A DNA stretch of 64,000 nucleotides from JBAZJN01 sp041651295. GTDB taxonomy: Bacteria > Patescibacteriota > UBA1384 > XYA2-FULL-43-10 > CAINNR01. Position numbers and translations under genes: made by a program. A model generated the notes under the pieces. The model saw only the letters and a list, made by a program, of their open reading frames with translations, did not search any database and had not been told where the DNA came from. Shown here one piece after another: positions 14,396 through 22,695 of this stretch. The first letter of the stretch is position 1. The number at the start of each line of letters is the position of its first letter. The DNA lies in assembly GCA_041651295.1 (NCBI GenBank), contig JBAZJN010000001.1, positions 1 to 64,000 on the forward strand, read 5' to 3'.

Positions 14396-15730
14396 ATGAA
14401 AATTGACGAAGCAATATTTCGGACCTACGATATTCGGGGAGTTTATCCGGATGAAATTAACGGCCAAGCGGCTTTCAAAATCGGCCAGGCTTTTGCGACA
14501 TATATTGGCGGCGATGTTGTCATTGGTTGTGATGTGCGCAATTCTTCACCGGAGTTATTTGAGCGGTTAGCGGCCGGGGTAAATTCTGTCGGTCGAAAAG
14601 TTTACGATTTGGGAATTTGCACTACCCCAATGTTAAATTTTGCCGTTGCCGATAAAAAATTTGCCGGTGGAATGATGATTACTGCGAGTCATAATCCGGG
14701 AAAATATAACGGTATTAAATTGGTAGGCAGGCGGGCGATACAGTTTATGAAAGATCTCGGAATTTCGGAAATTAAGGAGCTGGTTTTTGCCGACAGTTTT
14801 GAAAAAACCGATGGCAAAAAAAATATTGAAAGCCTTGATATTTTAACGGATTACTCAAAACACTTATTGAAAAGTTTTTCCGGAATCAAAAAAATGAAAA
14901 TTATCGTTGATTGCGGCAACGGTGTCGGTGCAATTTCAGCAAAACCGGTTTTTGAAAAGTTGGGTCTTGATGTTACCTGGCTTTATCCGGAACCTGACGG
15001 TAATTATCCGAATCATCCAGCAAATCCGGCGGAAGAGAAAAATTTGGTTGATCTGATTTCCAAAATCAAACAGATAACTGAAGCTGAAATTGGAATTGCT
15101 TTTGACGGTGATGCTGACAGAGCTTTCTTCATTGACGAAAATGGTGCCCCGGTCAATATCGGTTTTCTTTTGGCGGCAATTGCGACCGAAGAACTTAGAA
15201 ATCACCACGATGAAAAAATATATTACGACCTGCGATTTTCTCACAGTGTCGCTAAAACAATCAAAAATGCCGGAGGCATACCGATTAAAACCAAGGTTGG
15301 AAATCCATTCTATAAAAGTAAGATGATTAAAGAAGGTGGTTTGATGGGTGCCGAGATGTCCGGGCATTTTATGTATAGCGAAAACTACTGTCTTGATGAT
15401 GGTCTGTTTTCGGCTCTGAAAATTCTGTACTGGTTGTCGAAAACCGGTAAGTCGCTGTCTGAATTTGTCGAGCCTTACAGTCGCGGCTACTTTGTTTCCG
15501 GCGAGGTAAATTTAGAAGTATCTGATACTAAAAAAGTGCTGGAAAAATTAAAGGAAAAATATTCAACCGGCAAAATTGAGGAAATTGATGGTGTTACTGT
15601 TGAATATTCTGATTGGTGGTTTAATTTAAGGGCTTCGAACACCGAGCCGGTTGTCAGATTGAACATTGAAGCCAATTCGAAAGTACTTTTAGCCCAGAAA
15701 AAAACTGAACTAGTTAATTTAATTAAATGA
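14396..15730 (+). CDS. manB: Phosphomannomutase/phosphoglucomutase
   Basis: A 444-residue alpha-D-phosphohexomutase. Visible motifs in order: IFRTYDIRGVYPDEI (N-terminus), TASHNPGKYNGIK with the phosphorylated serine (about residue 96), the metal-binding DGDADR, the sugar-binding GAEMSGHFMY, and the phosphate-binding RASNTEPVVRLNIEA near the C-terminus. It makes mannose-1-phosphate or glucose-1-phosphate and so feeds nucleotide sugars to the adjacent glycosyltransferases. Start at ATG 14396, preceded by CGGAG; a longer reading from 14348 lies over the end of the previous gene. The stop TGA overlaps the ruvA ATG. Confidence 0.93.
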   Translation: MKIDEAIFRTYDIRGVYPDEINGQAAFKIGQAFATYIGGDVVIGCDVRNSSPELFERLAAGVNSVGRKVYDLGICTTPMLNFAVADKKFAGGMMITASHNPGKYNGIKLVGRRAIQFMKDLGISEIKELVFADSFEKTDGKKNIESLDILTDYSKHLLKSFSGIKKMKIIVDCGNGVGAISAKPVFEKLGLDVTWLYPEPDGNYPNHPANPAEEKNLVDLISKIKQITEAEIGIAFDGDADRAFFIDENGAPVNIGFLLAAIATEELRNHHDEKIYYDLRFSHSVAKTIKNAGGIPIKTKVGNPFYKSKMIKEGGLMGAEMSGHFMYSENYCLDDGLFSALKILYWLSKTGKSLSEFVEPYSRGYFVSGEVNLEVSDTKKVLEKLKEKYSTGKIEEIDGVTVEYSDWWFNLRASNTEPVVRLNIEANSKVLLAQKKTELVNLIK

Positions 15731-16299
15731 TCGGTTATTTAAAAGGCGTTGTGAAAAATTTTCATCCGGGATTTATCATTCTGGATGTTTCTGGAGTCGG
15801 ATACAATGTTAGGGTTTCACCACAAGTGACTTTTTTGGAAGATATGAAAGAGTGTGAGCTTTTCATACATCATCATATTAAAGAGGATATTAGTGATTTA
15901 TACGGTTTTCTGACGTACCAAGAGCTTGAATTATTTGAGAAATTACTATCAGTCAACGGCGTCGGGCCTAAAGCTGCTATGACAATCATCGGTATGGCAC
16001 CGGCTGACAAAATCTTTGACGCCATTATTTCTGAGGATTCGAATTTTTTCCAATCAGCTCCGGGCATCGGAAAGAAAGTTGCAATTAAAATTATTCTAGA
16101 TTTAAAATCAAAAATTTCCAATTTAAAATATTCTGGCAACATTGGAGAAGGAAAAAACCAGGATGTTTATGACGGGTTGGAAACTCTTGGCTATAAAAAA
16201 CAAGAAATTGATAAAATCATTGGCAAGCTACCGAAAGATTTAGATTCTTCAGAAGATAAAATCCGTTGGTGTCTTAAACACTTAATAAATGTCAAATAA
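15727..16299 (+). CDS. ruvA: Holliday junction branch migration protein RuvA
   Basis: A 190-residue RuvA. The OB-fold domain I starts MIGYLKGVVKNF and includes DVSGVGYNVRVS; two helix-hairpin-helix motifs follow, LLSVNGVGPKAAM and SAPGIGKKVAIKI; domain III (about residues 145-190) ends the protein. It binds four-way junctions and loads RuvB. Its ATG overlaps the phosphomannomutase stop (ATGA) and its end overlaps the ruvB start by 11 bases, so translation is coupled. Confidence 0.95.
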   Translation: MIGYLKGVVKNFHPGFIILDVSGVGYNVRVSPQVTFLEDMKECELFIHHHIKEDISDLYGFLTYQELELFEKLLSVNGVGPKAAMTIIGMAPADKIFDAIISEDSNFFQSAPGIGKKVAIKIILDLKSKISNLKYSGNIGEGKNQDVYDGLETLGYKKQEIDKIIGKLPKDLDSSEDKIRWCLKHLINVK

Positions 16300-17314
16300 A
16301 GAAAATATTATAAACGCAGACATTGCCGAGGAAGATATTGAACTCGATCTTTCTTTGCGGCCAAAAAAACTTAAAGACTATGTCGGTCAGTCGGCGATAA
16401 AAGACAATCTCGATATTTTTATTACTGCAGCAAAAAAACGAGGAGAGCCGGTTGAACATATTATGCTGTACGGGCCACCCGGGCTAGGAAAAACAACGCT
16501 GGCTCATATTATTGCCAACGAGATGGAAAGAAATATTCGGGTTACCTCCGGAACTGCAATCGAAAGGGCGGGTGATTTAGCTTCCATCTTAACCAGTTTG
16601 CAAGAGGGCGATGTTTTGTTCATTGATGAAATTCATCGTTTAAACAGAAATATTGAAGAAGTTTTGTATCCGGCAATGGAAGATTACTGCATTGATATGG
16701 TGTTGGGCAAGGGTCCATCAGCAAAAACACTTCGACTTGATGTGCCAAAATTTACTTTGATTGGGGCAACAACTAAAATAGGATCACTTTCATCACCTCT
16801 CAGGGATCGATTTGGTAACATTTTCAGATTAGAATTTTATGAAAATGAGGAGTTGGAAGATATTATTAAACGCTCGGCAAAAATTCTAAACATCAAGCAT
16901 CATGAGAATGGTTTAAAAGAGATTGCCAAGAGATCGCGAAGAACGCCAAGGGTAGCAAATAGAATATTAAAAAGAGTAAGAGATTTTGCAGAGGTAAAAC
17001 ACCAAGGCGAAATCGATGAAAAAATTGCCGATGCTGCGCTAACTATGCTAGATATTGACGAGCTGGGTCTGGATAAAACAGATAGAACGATTCTTTTGAC
17101 AATTATCGACAAATTTAATGGTGGTCCTGTCGGTTTAGACGCCCTGGCAGCAGCCACGGCAGAAGATCGGGATACTATAGAAGATGTCATCGAACCGTAT
17201 TTAATGCGGCTAGGTTTTATAGATAGAACGCCTCGGGGAAGAATCGCCACTCCTGGAGCCCATAAACATTTGGGCAAAGAAATCAAAAATAACAAGCAGC
17301 AAAAATTATTATGA
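16289..17314 (+). CDS. ruvB: Holliday junction ATP-dependent DNA helicase RuvB
   Basis: A 341-residue AAA+ helicase of usual length. Walker A GPPGLGKT near residues 62-69, Walker B FIDEIHRL near 110-117, sensor 1 IGATTKIG, arginine finger in SPLRDRFG, and the C-terminal winged helix ending in GFIDRTPRGRIAT. It drives branch migration as a hexamer with RuvA. It overlaps ruvA by 11 bases and queH by 4 bases. Cytoplasmic. Confidence 0.97.
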   Translation: MSNKENIINADIAEEDIELDLSLRPKKLKDYVGQSAIKDNLDIFITAAKKRGEPVEHIMLYGPPGLGKTTLAHIIANEMERNIRVTSGTAIERAGDLASILTSLQEGDVLFIDEIHRLNRNIEEVLYPAMEDYCIDMVLGKGPSAKTLRLDVPKFTLIGATTKIGSLSSPLRDRFGNIFRLEFYENEELEDIIKRSAKILNIKHHENGLKEIAKRSRRTPRVANRILKRVRDFAEVKHQGEIDEKIADAALTMLDIDELGLDKTDRTILLTIIDKFNGGPVGLDALAAATAEDRDTIEDVIEPYLMRLGFIDRTPRGRIATPGAHKHLGKEIKNNKQQKLL

Positions 17315-17883
17315 AAAAAATATTGCTACATGCTTGTTGTGCTTCCTGTCTCTCGATAGTTCATAAAAAACTTATTGAAAAGGATATGCTACCGATAGTT
17401 TATTACTATAATCCTTCGATTCAAGGCAAAGTTGAATATCTTAATCGGCTGAAAGACGTGGAAGATTATTGCAAAAATAACGGTTTAGAGATTGTGATAC
17501 CGAAATACAACGAGGATGATTTTAATAAACCGATAAAACTATGGCAGGAACCAAAATCATTAAAATTCATTAACGATAAAAACCGGTTTAGAAGAAAGCG
17601 CTGTGAATTCTGTTATCAGTTAAAAATTCAAAATACTGCAGTCACGGCCAAAAAACATAGAATTAAACTTTTTTCTACAACTCTGTTGGCTTCGCCTTAT
17701 CAAGATCATGAATTTATTGATTACATCTCGAGTCAAATATCCAAAGAAGTAGGTTTGGATTTTATTTATGATGATTTCAGAAAAGGTTATTGGCAGGGCA
17801 GAAACTATTCCCGCAGTCACAAATATATGATTCCGACTTATTGCGGCTGTACTTTCAGCGTGACAGAAAGGATGCTAGAATAA
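17311..17883 (+). CDS. queH: Epoxyqueuosine reductase QueH
   Basis: A 190-residue QueH (formerly DUF208). LHACCASCLSI at residues 6-16 carries the CCxxC cysteines, RCEFCYQLK near residue 95 and YCGC near the C-terminus provide the remaining cysteines for the iron-sulphur and metal site. QueH reduces epoxyqueuosine in tRNA to queuosine, replacing QueG. queA, the preceding step in the pathway, lies two genes downstream, so two consecutive queuosine steps are encoded here. It overlaps ruvB by 4 bases. Confidence 0.93.
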   Translation: MKKILLHACCASCLSIVHKKLIEKDMLPIVYYYNPSIQGKVEYLNRLKDVEDYCKNNGLEIVIPKYNEDDFNKPIKLWQEPKSLKFINDKNRFRRKRCEFCYQLKIQNTAVTAKKHRIKLFSTTLLASPYQDHEFIDYISSQISKEVGLDFIYDDFRKGYWQGRNYSRSHKYMIPTYCGCTFSVTERMLE

Positions 17884-17887
17884 ACTT

Positions 17888-18094
17888 ATGACTTTTCTGA
17901 TAATCGCTTATGTTGTCTTTTTACTGGCGTTCCTAATATATAGCGCTTCGGGGATTTATCATCTCTGGCGCTTCGGTTATGTTGGTGATTTAACAAAACC
18001 AGCGATCGTTATTTATGTAATAATTTCCGGGTCAGTAATTATTTTAACTTTATTTGCAATGAGTTTAAGATCGTGGACATCTCCACTTTCATAA
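17888..18094 (+). CDS. Small two-span membrane protein
   Basis: A 68-residue protein with two predicted transmembrane helices (about residues 3-25 and 40-60) and a short loop WRFGYVGDLTKP. Starts 4 bases after the queH stop and ends 9 bases before the PH-domain gene, so it is part of the same operon. I do not recognise a family. Likely a small accessory of the membrane protein downstream. Confidence 0.7.
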   Translation: MTFLIIAYVVFLLAFLIYSASGIYHLWRFGYVGDLTKPAIVIYVIISGSVIILTLFAMSLRSWTSPLS

Positions 18095-18103
18095 GGATAA
18101 AAT

Positions 18104-18976
18104 ATGCCAATTAAAGGAAAATTTTTTCCATCTCAGGTTAGCGGGGAAAAAATATTCTTGCTCGTGCGTAGACACTGGTTTATATTTGCTGCAATGAGCT
18201 TGTTATTTGTAATCCTAATCATACCAATATTTGTATTGATTATTTATTGGTATGCAAGTCCTGAGGTTTTCAATGATCAAATAGGTAATTTTGTAATAGT
18301 TTTTGGTAGTATATATGCCTTGACCGTTGTCGGGTTGATGCTATACGGTTTTGTAAATTATTACTTGGATGTTTACATTGTCACCAATAAACGAATAGTC
18401 GATATTAAACAAAACGGTTTTTTCAACCGAGAAATTGCGGAGCTGCACTTACATCAAGTACAAGACGTGGAAGCGAAAGTTGAAGGGTTTTTGCAAACAA
18501 TGTTTCATTTCGGGACAATTTACATTCAAACCGCAGGAGAGCGCGAGAATTTTGTTTTTGAAGATGTGCCTCACCCCTACAGACTAGCAAAAGATATTGT
18601 TGAACTTCACGAGGCTCAAATAGAGTCAGAATACGAACCCAAGTTACATACAGATAAAACCAATACTGATGATTATCATCCGGAAGATTATGTCAATCCA
18701 GAAGATCCTATAAGTATCGAAGAAAAAGAGAAACGAATAAAGAAAGATGAAAACATCATCGAAAACCTGGAACAAAAAATAAGCCTGACAAATGACGAAT
18801 CGGTTGAAACAATGGATCAGCCGACAAAAGTGAATAATAATCAACCATCCGAGCCAATCGAAGAATTTGGTTTTGGAGCAGACGAACCCCCTAACGACAA
18901 ACGTTTTGAGCATGAATTAAAAGAACTTTCAGAGGGCGAAGAGGTTTCAATTGACGATAAAGGTAAAGGACTATAA
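18104..18976 (+). CDS. PH-domain (bPH2/DUF304) membrane protein
   Basis: A 290-residue protein. Two transmembrane helices (about residues 28-52 and 65-88) are followed by a bacterial pleckstrin-like domain with YIVTNKRIVDIKQNGFFNREIAEL, HLHQVQDVEAKVEG and FGTIYIQTAGERENFVFEDV (about residues 90-165), the hallmark of YdbS/DUF304 proteins. The C-terminal 110 residues are very acidic and low-complexity, probably disordered in the cytoplasm. The function of the family is unclear (membrane organisation). AAGGATAAA before the ATG serves as ribosome site. Its 3' end overlaps queA by 26 bases. Confidence 0.8.
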   Translation: MPIKGKFFPSQVSGEKIFLLVRRHWFIFAAMSLLFVILIIPIFVLIIYWYASPEVFNDQIGNFVIVFGSIYALTVVGLMLYGFVNYYLDVYIVTNKRIVDIKQNGFFNREIAELHLHQVQDVEAKVEGFLQTMFHFGTIYIQTAGERENFVFEDVPHPYRLAKDIVELHEAQIESEYEPKLHTDKTNTDDYHPEDYVNPEDPISIEEKEKRIKKDENIIENLEQKISLTNDESVETMDQPTKVNNNQPSEPIEEFGFGADEPPNDKRFEHELKELSEGEEVSIDDKGKGL

Positions 18977-20003
18977 CTATTTTTTACCGAATGAGTTAAT
19001 AGCTCAATCACCGGCAAATCCGCGCGGCAGTTCGCGGCTTTTGGTTTATGATGTAAAAAAAGATCAACTAAGCAATGATTTTTTTTATAATTTAGGCAAA
19101 TATCTAAATGAAAATGATTTGCTGGTTACAAACAATTCCAAGGTTATACCGGCGAGAATCATCGGCAAAAAAAGTACTGGTGGGAAAATTGAGATTCTGC
19201 TGATTGAAGAGTGTGACGATAGCTGGAAAGTTATGATAGGCGGGAAGATCAGTGTTGGCGATACTTTATATTTCGATGGCAAATTAAAGGCCCAGATTTT
19301 AGAAAAAAAGGGCAAGGAAGCTATCGTTAAATTCAATCTTAAAAAAGAAGATTTTTGGGCTGAATTAAAGAAAATCGGCCAAGCACCTATCCCTCCCTAC
19401 ATTAAACATAATAAGGATAGCCGTAAAAAACTTATCGAGGAATATCAAACCGTTTATGCTCGCAACTATGGATCGGCGGCAGCGCCTACTGCCGGACTTC
19501 ATTTTACAAAAAAACTGATTGCTGAATTTAAATTATCAAATATCAATTTTGCTTCGGTTGATCTGCATGTCAGCTTAGGGACATTTGCTCCGTTAACTGA
19601 AAGAAATTTATTCGAAAAAAAACTGCACTCTGAAAAGTTTGAGATACCCGGGCAAACTGTTAAAAAGTTAATAGAAACAAAAAAACGTGGCGGAAAAATT
19701 ATCGCAGTCGGAACAACGACGACCAGGACTTTAGAATCGCAAGCGGACAAAATTTTGACTGAAAAAAATGACATATCCGGATCGACAGAAATATTCATTC
19801 AGCCGGGATATAAGTTTAGAATAGTCGATGGCCTAATCACAAATTTTCATTTACCAAAGTCATCATTAATGATGTTGGTTGCCGCATTTTTGGAGTCTAA
19901 AGGAGCTAAAAATGGTGCCGGGAAATTGTTGGAAATTTATCAATATGCCATTGTTAATAAATATCGCTTCTACTCTTTTGGCGACGCAATGCTGATTGTT
20001 TAA
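18951..20003 (+). CDS. queA: tRNA S-adenosylmethionine ribosyltransferase-isomerase QueA
   Basis: A 350-residue QueA. VKDYNYFLPNELIAQSPANPRGSSRLLVYD is the canonical N-terminal region, PPYIKH and the YGSAAAPTAGLHFT block are the diagnostic core, and LITNFHLPKSSLMMLVAAF closes the active site. It transfers the ribosyl part of SAM to preQ1 in tRNA. No ATG is available; translation must start at TTG 18951 (preceded by GAGG at 18941-18944), inside the previous gene, implying coupling. Works with QueH at 17311. Confidence 0.93.
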   Translation: MTIKVKDYNYFLPNELIAQSPANPRGSSRLLVYDVKKDQLSNDFFYNLGKYLNENDLLVTNNSKVIPARIIGKKSTGGKIEILLIEECDDSWKVMIGGKISVGDTLYFDGKLKAQILEKKGKEAIVKFNLKKEDFWAELKKIGQAPIPPYIKHNKDSRKKLIEEYQTVYARNYGSAAAPTAGLHFTKKLIAEFKLSNINFASVDLHVSLGTFAPLTERNLFEKKLHSEKFEIPGQTVKKLIETKKRGGKIIAVGTTTTRTLESQADKILTEKNDISGSTEIFIQPGYKFRIVDGLITNFHLPKSSLMMLVAAFLESKGAKNGAGKLLEIYQYAIVNKYRFYSFGDAMLIV

Positions 20004-20134
20004 CCCGAATCCGAAAACCCAATCTCAATTTCTGTCATGCTGAATTTATTTCAGTATTTTGATCCTGTATAGATAATAATTTGGGATTCTGAAACAAGTT
20101 CAGAATGACATTATGGGAGATTTTCGGATTCGGG
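20004..20134. repeat. 131-bp nested palindromic repeat element
   Basis: Outer arms CCCGAATCCGAAAA (20004-20017) and TTTTCGGATTCGGG (20121-20134) are perfect 14-bp inverted repeats. Inside them TGTCAT at 20033-20038 faces ATGACA at 20105-20110, flanked by CTGAA/TTCAG sequence. It begins one base after the queA stop. The form is that of a small non-autonomous element or a strong transcript end. Confidence 0.7.
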
Positions 20135-20233
20135 TTGCTTAGTATTGACTAATATTTGGTTAGCGTTTAGAATTATTATGTAAAAACTTTTGGGCCAATT
20201 ACTCGAAGGTTTTTATTTTTTCCGAGGGGATTG

Positions 20234-20302
20234 CACTGTGCATGGAGCTTAAAGTGTTTCAAAGCGCTTTGAAACCCACCTAGCTTCACCACAGTGTTTT
20301 TT
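20234..20302 (+). promoter_or_regulatory. Long palindrome upstream of surface protein gene
   Basis: GTTTCAAAGCGCTTTGAAAC at 20256-20275 is a perfect 20-bp palindrome. It is nested in outer arms CACTGTG (20234-20240) and CACAGTG (20290-20296), and six T follow. As RNA it could end queA transcripts; as DNA it is a good operator, since the promoter of the next gene starts immediately after it. Confidence 0.55.
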
Positions 20303-20310
20303 GATATAAT
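20302..20310 (+). promoter_or_regulatory. Extended -10 promoter directly before gene at 20318
   Basis: TGATATAAT (TG at 20302-20303, TATAAT at 20305-20310). The ATG at 20318 follows after 7 bases. No good -35 box is visible; the palindrome occupies that region. Confidence 0.6.
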
Positions 20311-20317
20311 GAGGATA

Positions 20318-21892
20318 ATGAATTGGGGGAAGGGGAAAATTTTTGTTATTTTTGCCGCGGCGGCTCTAACAACTTGCGTATTGTTTTTGTTCTCAAATAA
20401 AGCCAGCGCCGCCGATGGCCGTGTTGTTATCAATGAAATATATCCGGCACCAATATCGAGTTGTGACACGACAATAGATATTGATTGCTCTAAAGAATGG
20501 ATTGAACTTTACAATCCGTCTGCAAATGATATTGATCTGGCTGGCTATGTTCTATCTGATGCAAGCGGAGAGACTTTCGGATTAGACGGGAAAACTATTT
20601 TTGCTAACGACTATCTTGTAATTTTTGGCGAGATAGGAGGGTTTTCATTCTCCTTAAATAATGACGGCGATACGATCCACTTGGAAAAAGGAGGTGTTAT
20701 TGACCTAGTGACTTATCCGATTTTTTCTAGCTACAAAGCGAAATCTTATGCGAGGATTCCTGATGCAAACGACCTATTTATGGTCACAGAACAAACCAGA
20801 GGGGCAGCTAATCCTTCACCAGTGATTTATTCCGATAAAATTTATATTAATGAACTTCTACCACAACCAGCAACAGGATCAGCAGATGAATATATTGAAT
20901 TGTATAATTCCTCTGACGTCGATATCGATTTAATTAACTGGCAGTTAGATGCCAGAACATTTGTTGTTAGTACAATTATTAAGGCAAAAGAGTATCGTGT
21001 TTTTAAGGATTCAGATATTAATATTGGATTGACTGATACTGGTGACACTACAGAATTAATAGATCCAAACGGTGATGAGAAATCATCAATCAGTTATCCG
21101 TCTTCGAAGCGCGGCCAGTCATATTCCCTATTCGGCAATATTTGGCAATGGACAGTTTCATTGACTCCAGGCGCAGCCAATATTTTAACTTTGGAATCAG
21201 AGGAGGTGACGACAGATATTCAAATTATAGAGACAGATATTTTCGGCGCCAGAGAACAACCGGATGAGGTTGTAGTTTCAGTCACAGGCATCGTGACGGT
21301 TTTGCCGGGAAAATTATCTAGCCAGTATTTCTATATTCAGGATCAATTTTTGGGCATACAAATTTACAATTATAGCAAAGACTTTCCTCTGTTTAACCTT
21401 GGTGATGAAATCAGGATTATCGGCGAATTAGATACCGTATCTGGTGAACGAAGGATAAAAATTGCCTCTGCGAACGACATAAAAATTCTCTCGACCCATC
21501 CTCCTCCCGAACCAATCGAAATTAAAATTGACGATATTCAAGAAAATTGCGAAGGAAAATACATTGAGGTAGTCGGAATTGTCAGCAAAACCTCCGGCAA
21601 TACTTTTTATGTTCATGGCAGTGGAGAAATTCAAATTGTTATTCGGTCAGGTACCGGAATTAAAAAGCCAAAAATGAAAGTTGGAGACAAGGTAAAAATT
21701 GCCGGAATTTTATCCAGGTTCAATGATAGCTACAGAATATTGCCAACAAAGCAAAGTGATGTTAAAATTATTTCGTCATCGAAGCTGGCAAATACCGGCC
21801 CTGGTTGTAATCTCAGCATCATTTCAGCATTAATTGCGACAATTATCTCATGGATTATCTCAGCAAGAGTCTTAAAGAGACAGAAAATTTAG
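20318..21892 (+). CDS. Secreted lamin-tail and OB-fold surface protein
   Basis: A 524-residue envelope protein. Signal peptide at about residues 1-32 (ends SNKASAADG). Two lamin-tail domains follow: VVINEIYPAP..EWIELYNPS and IYINELLPQPATGSADEYIELYNSS (about residues 35-150 and 170-290). Two OB-fold modules come next: VVVSVTGIVTVLPGKLSSQYFYIQD and EGKYIEVVGIVSKTSGNTFYVHG (about 315-490), a layout seen in extracellular nuclease-associated proteins, but no nuclease domain is present. A C-terminal hydrophobic span (about 500-518) with a KRQKI tail anchors it. Start chosen at ATG 20318; earlier GTG and ATG codons lie in the promoter. It overlaps tsaE by 43 bases. Confidence 0.8.
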   Translation: MNWGKGKIFVIFAAAALTTCVLFLFSNKASAADGRVVINEIYPAPISSCDTTIDIDCSKEWIELYNPSANDIDLAGYVLSDASGETFGLDGKTIFANDYLVIFGEIGGFSFSLNNDGDTIHLEKGGVIDLVTYPIFSSYKAKSYARIPDANDLFMVTEQTRGAANPSPVIYSDKIYINELLPQPATGSADEYIELYNSSDVDIDLINWQLDARTFVVSTIIKAKEYRVFKDSDINIGLTDTGDTTELIDPNGDEKSSISYPSSKRGQSYSLFGNIWQWTVSLTPGAANILTLESEEVTTDIQIIETDIFGAREQPDEVVVSVTGIVTVLPGKLSSQYFYIQDQFLGIQIYNYSKDFPLFNLGDEIRIIGELDTVSGERRIKIASANDIKILSTHPPPEPIEIKIDDIQENCEGKYIEVVGIVSKTSGNTFYVHGSGEIQIVIRSGTGIKKPKMKVGDKVKIAGILSRFNDSYRILPTKQSDVKIISSSKLANTGPGCNLSIISALIATIISWIISARVLKRQKI

Positions 21893-22260
21893 CCGCACAA
21901 TTCTTATCAAAAAATCCCGATGTCCGACTGATAGGCTTGGTCGGCGATCTTGGCAGTGGGAAAAGTGCGTTTGTAAAGGGTGTAGCTAAGTTTTTGGGAA
22001 TTAGTAAAAATGTTACAAGTCCGACTTTTGTAATTATGAAGAATTATAAAGCCAGGAGCAAAAAACTCATTCATATCGATGCCTATCGGCTTGAAAATAT
22101 TAATGACCTAAACTCCCTGGGATTCGATGAATTGCTGTCGGATGATAAAAATTTAATCTTTATCGAATGGCCAGAAAAAGTTTTTGTCGAATTTCCACAG
22201 GCGATGAAAATAGTTAAATTTAAATATATTAACGATGAAACTAGACAAATCAGTTTCTGA
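21850..22260 (+). CDS. tsaE: tRNA threonylcarbamoyladenosine ATPase TsaE
   Basis: A 136-residue TsaE (YjeE). The P-loop GDLGSGKSAFVKG near residues 33-45, the SPTFVIMKNY switch region and the IHIDAYRLEN and IFIEWPEKV blocks are all present. It is the ATPase that supports TsaB and TsaD in making t6A37 in tRNA. It begins inside the 3' end of the upstream surface-protein gene and overlaps tsaB by 26 bases. No tsaD is in the window. Confidence 0.93.
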   Translation: MDYLSKSLKETENLAAQFLSKNPDVRLIGLVGDLGSGKSAFVKGVAKFLGISKNVTSPTFVIMKNYKARSKKLIHIDAYRLENINDLNSLGFDELLSDDKNLIFIEWPEKVFVEFPQAMKIVKFKYINDETRQISF

Positions 22261-22633
22261 AAAAATATTATATATTGACACAAGCTCTGACGTCTCACGC
22301 GTTGGTTTATTTGTTGGTAGAGACGAGCTGAAAACAGTGGAATGGAAAGGAAAAGGTGATCTATCCGAAAACCTCATTTCTAAAATTGATAGTCTTTTAA
22401 AAGAATCCGGAGAGACAAAAGAAAGCCTGACAAAGATTGCCGTTTTGGCCGGTCCAGGCTCTTACACTGGCCTGAGAATTGGTATTACTGTAGCTAATTT
22501 TTTAGCCTGGTCATTGAGTATCCCCATTGTGGAAGCCGGTATTATTGATCAAAAATTAATATTAAATTCAGAAAAACCTTATATTCTACCGGAATACTAC
22601 GCCGATCCCCATATTACAAAACAAAGAAAGTAA
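22235..22633 (+). CDS. tsaB: Compact TsaB-like t6A biosynthesis protein
   Basis: A 132-residue TsaB-like protein, far shorter than the usual 220-230. The N-terminal ASKHA half is intact: ILYIDTSSDVSRVGLFVG, then ENLISKIDSLL and VLAGPGSYTGLRIG with ANFLAWSLSIP. Directly after this comes LPEYYADPHITKQRK, which resembles the extreme C-terminal tail of full-length TsaB. The second domain therefore appears to have been removed, rather than the end truncated. The N-domain is the TsaD-binding face, so it may still work as scaffold. It overlaps tsaE by 26 bases. Confidence 0.85.
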   Translation: MKLDKSVSEKILYIDTSSDVSRVGLFVGRDELKTVEWKGKGDLSENLISKIDSLLKESGETKESLTKIAVLAGPGSYTGLRIGITVANFLAWSLSIPIVEAGIIDQKLILNSEKPYILPEYYADPHITKQRK

Positions 22634-22695
22634 ATTAGGGCTGGACTTTATAAATAATGATTTGTTAGAATAGTATCGTTAACAGTAATTTTTTC

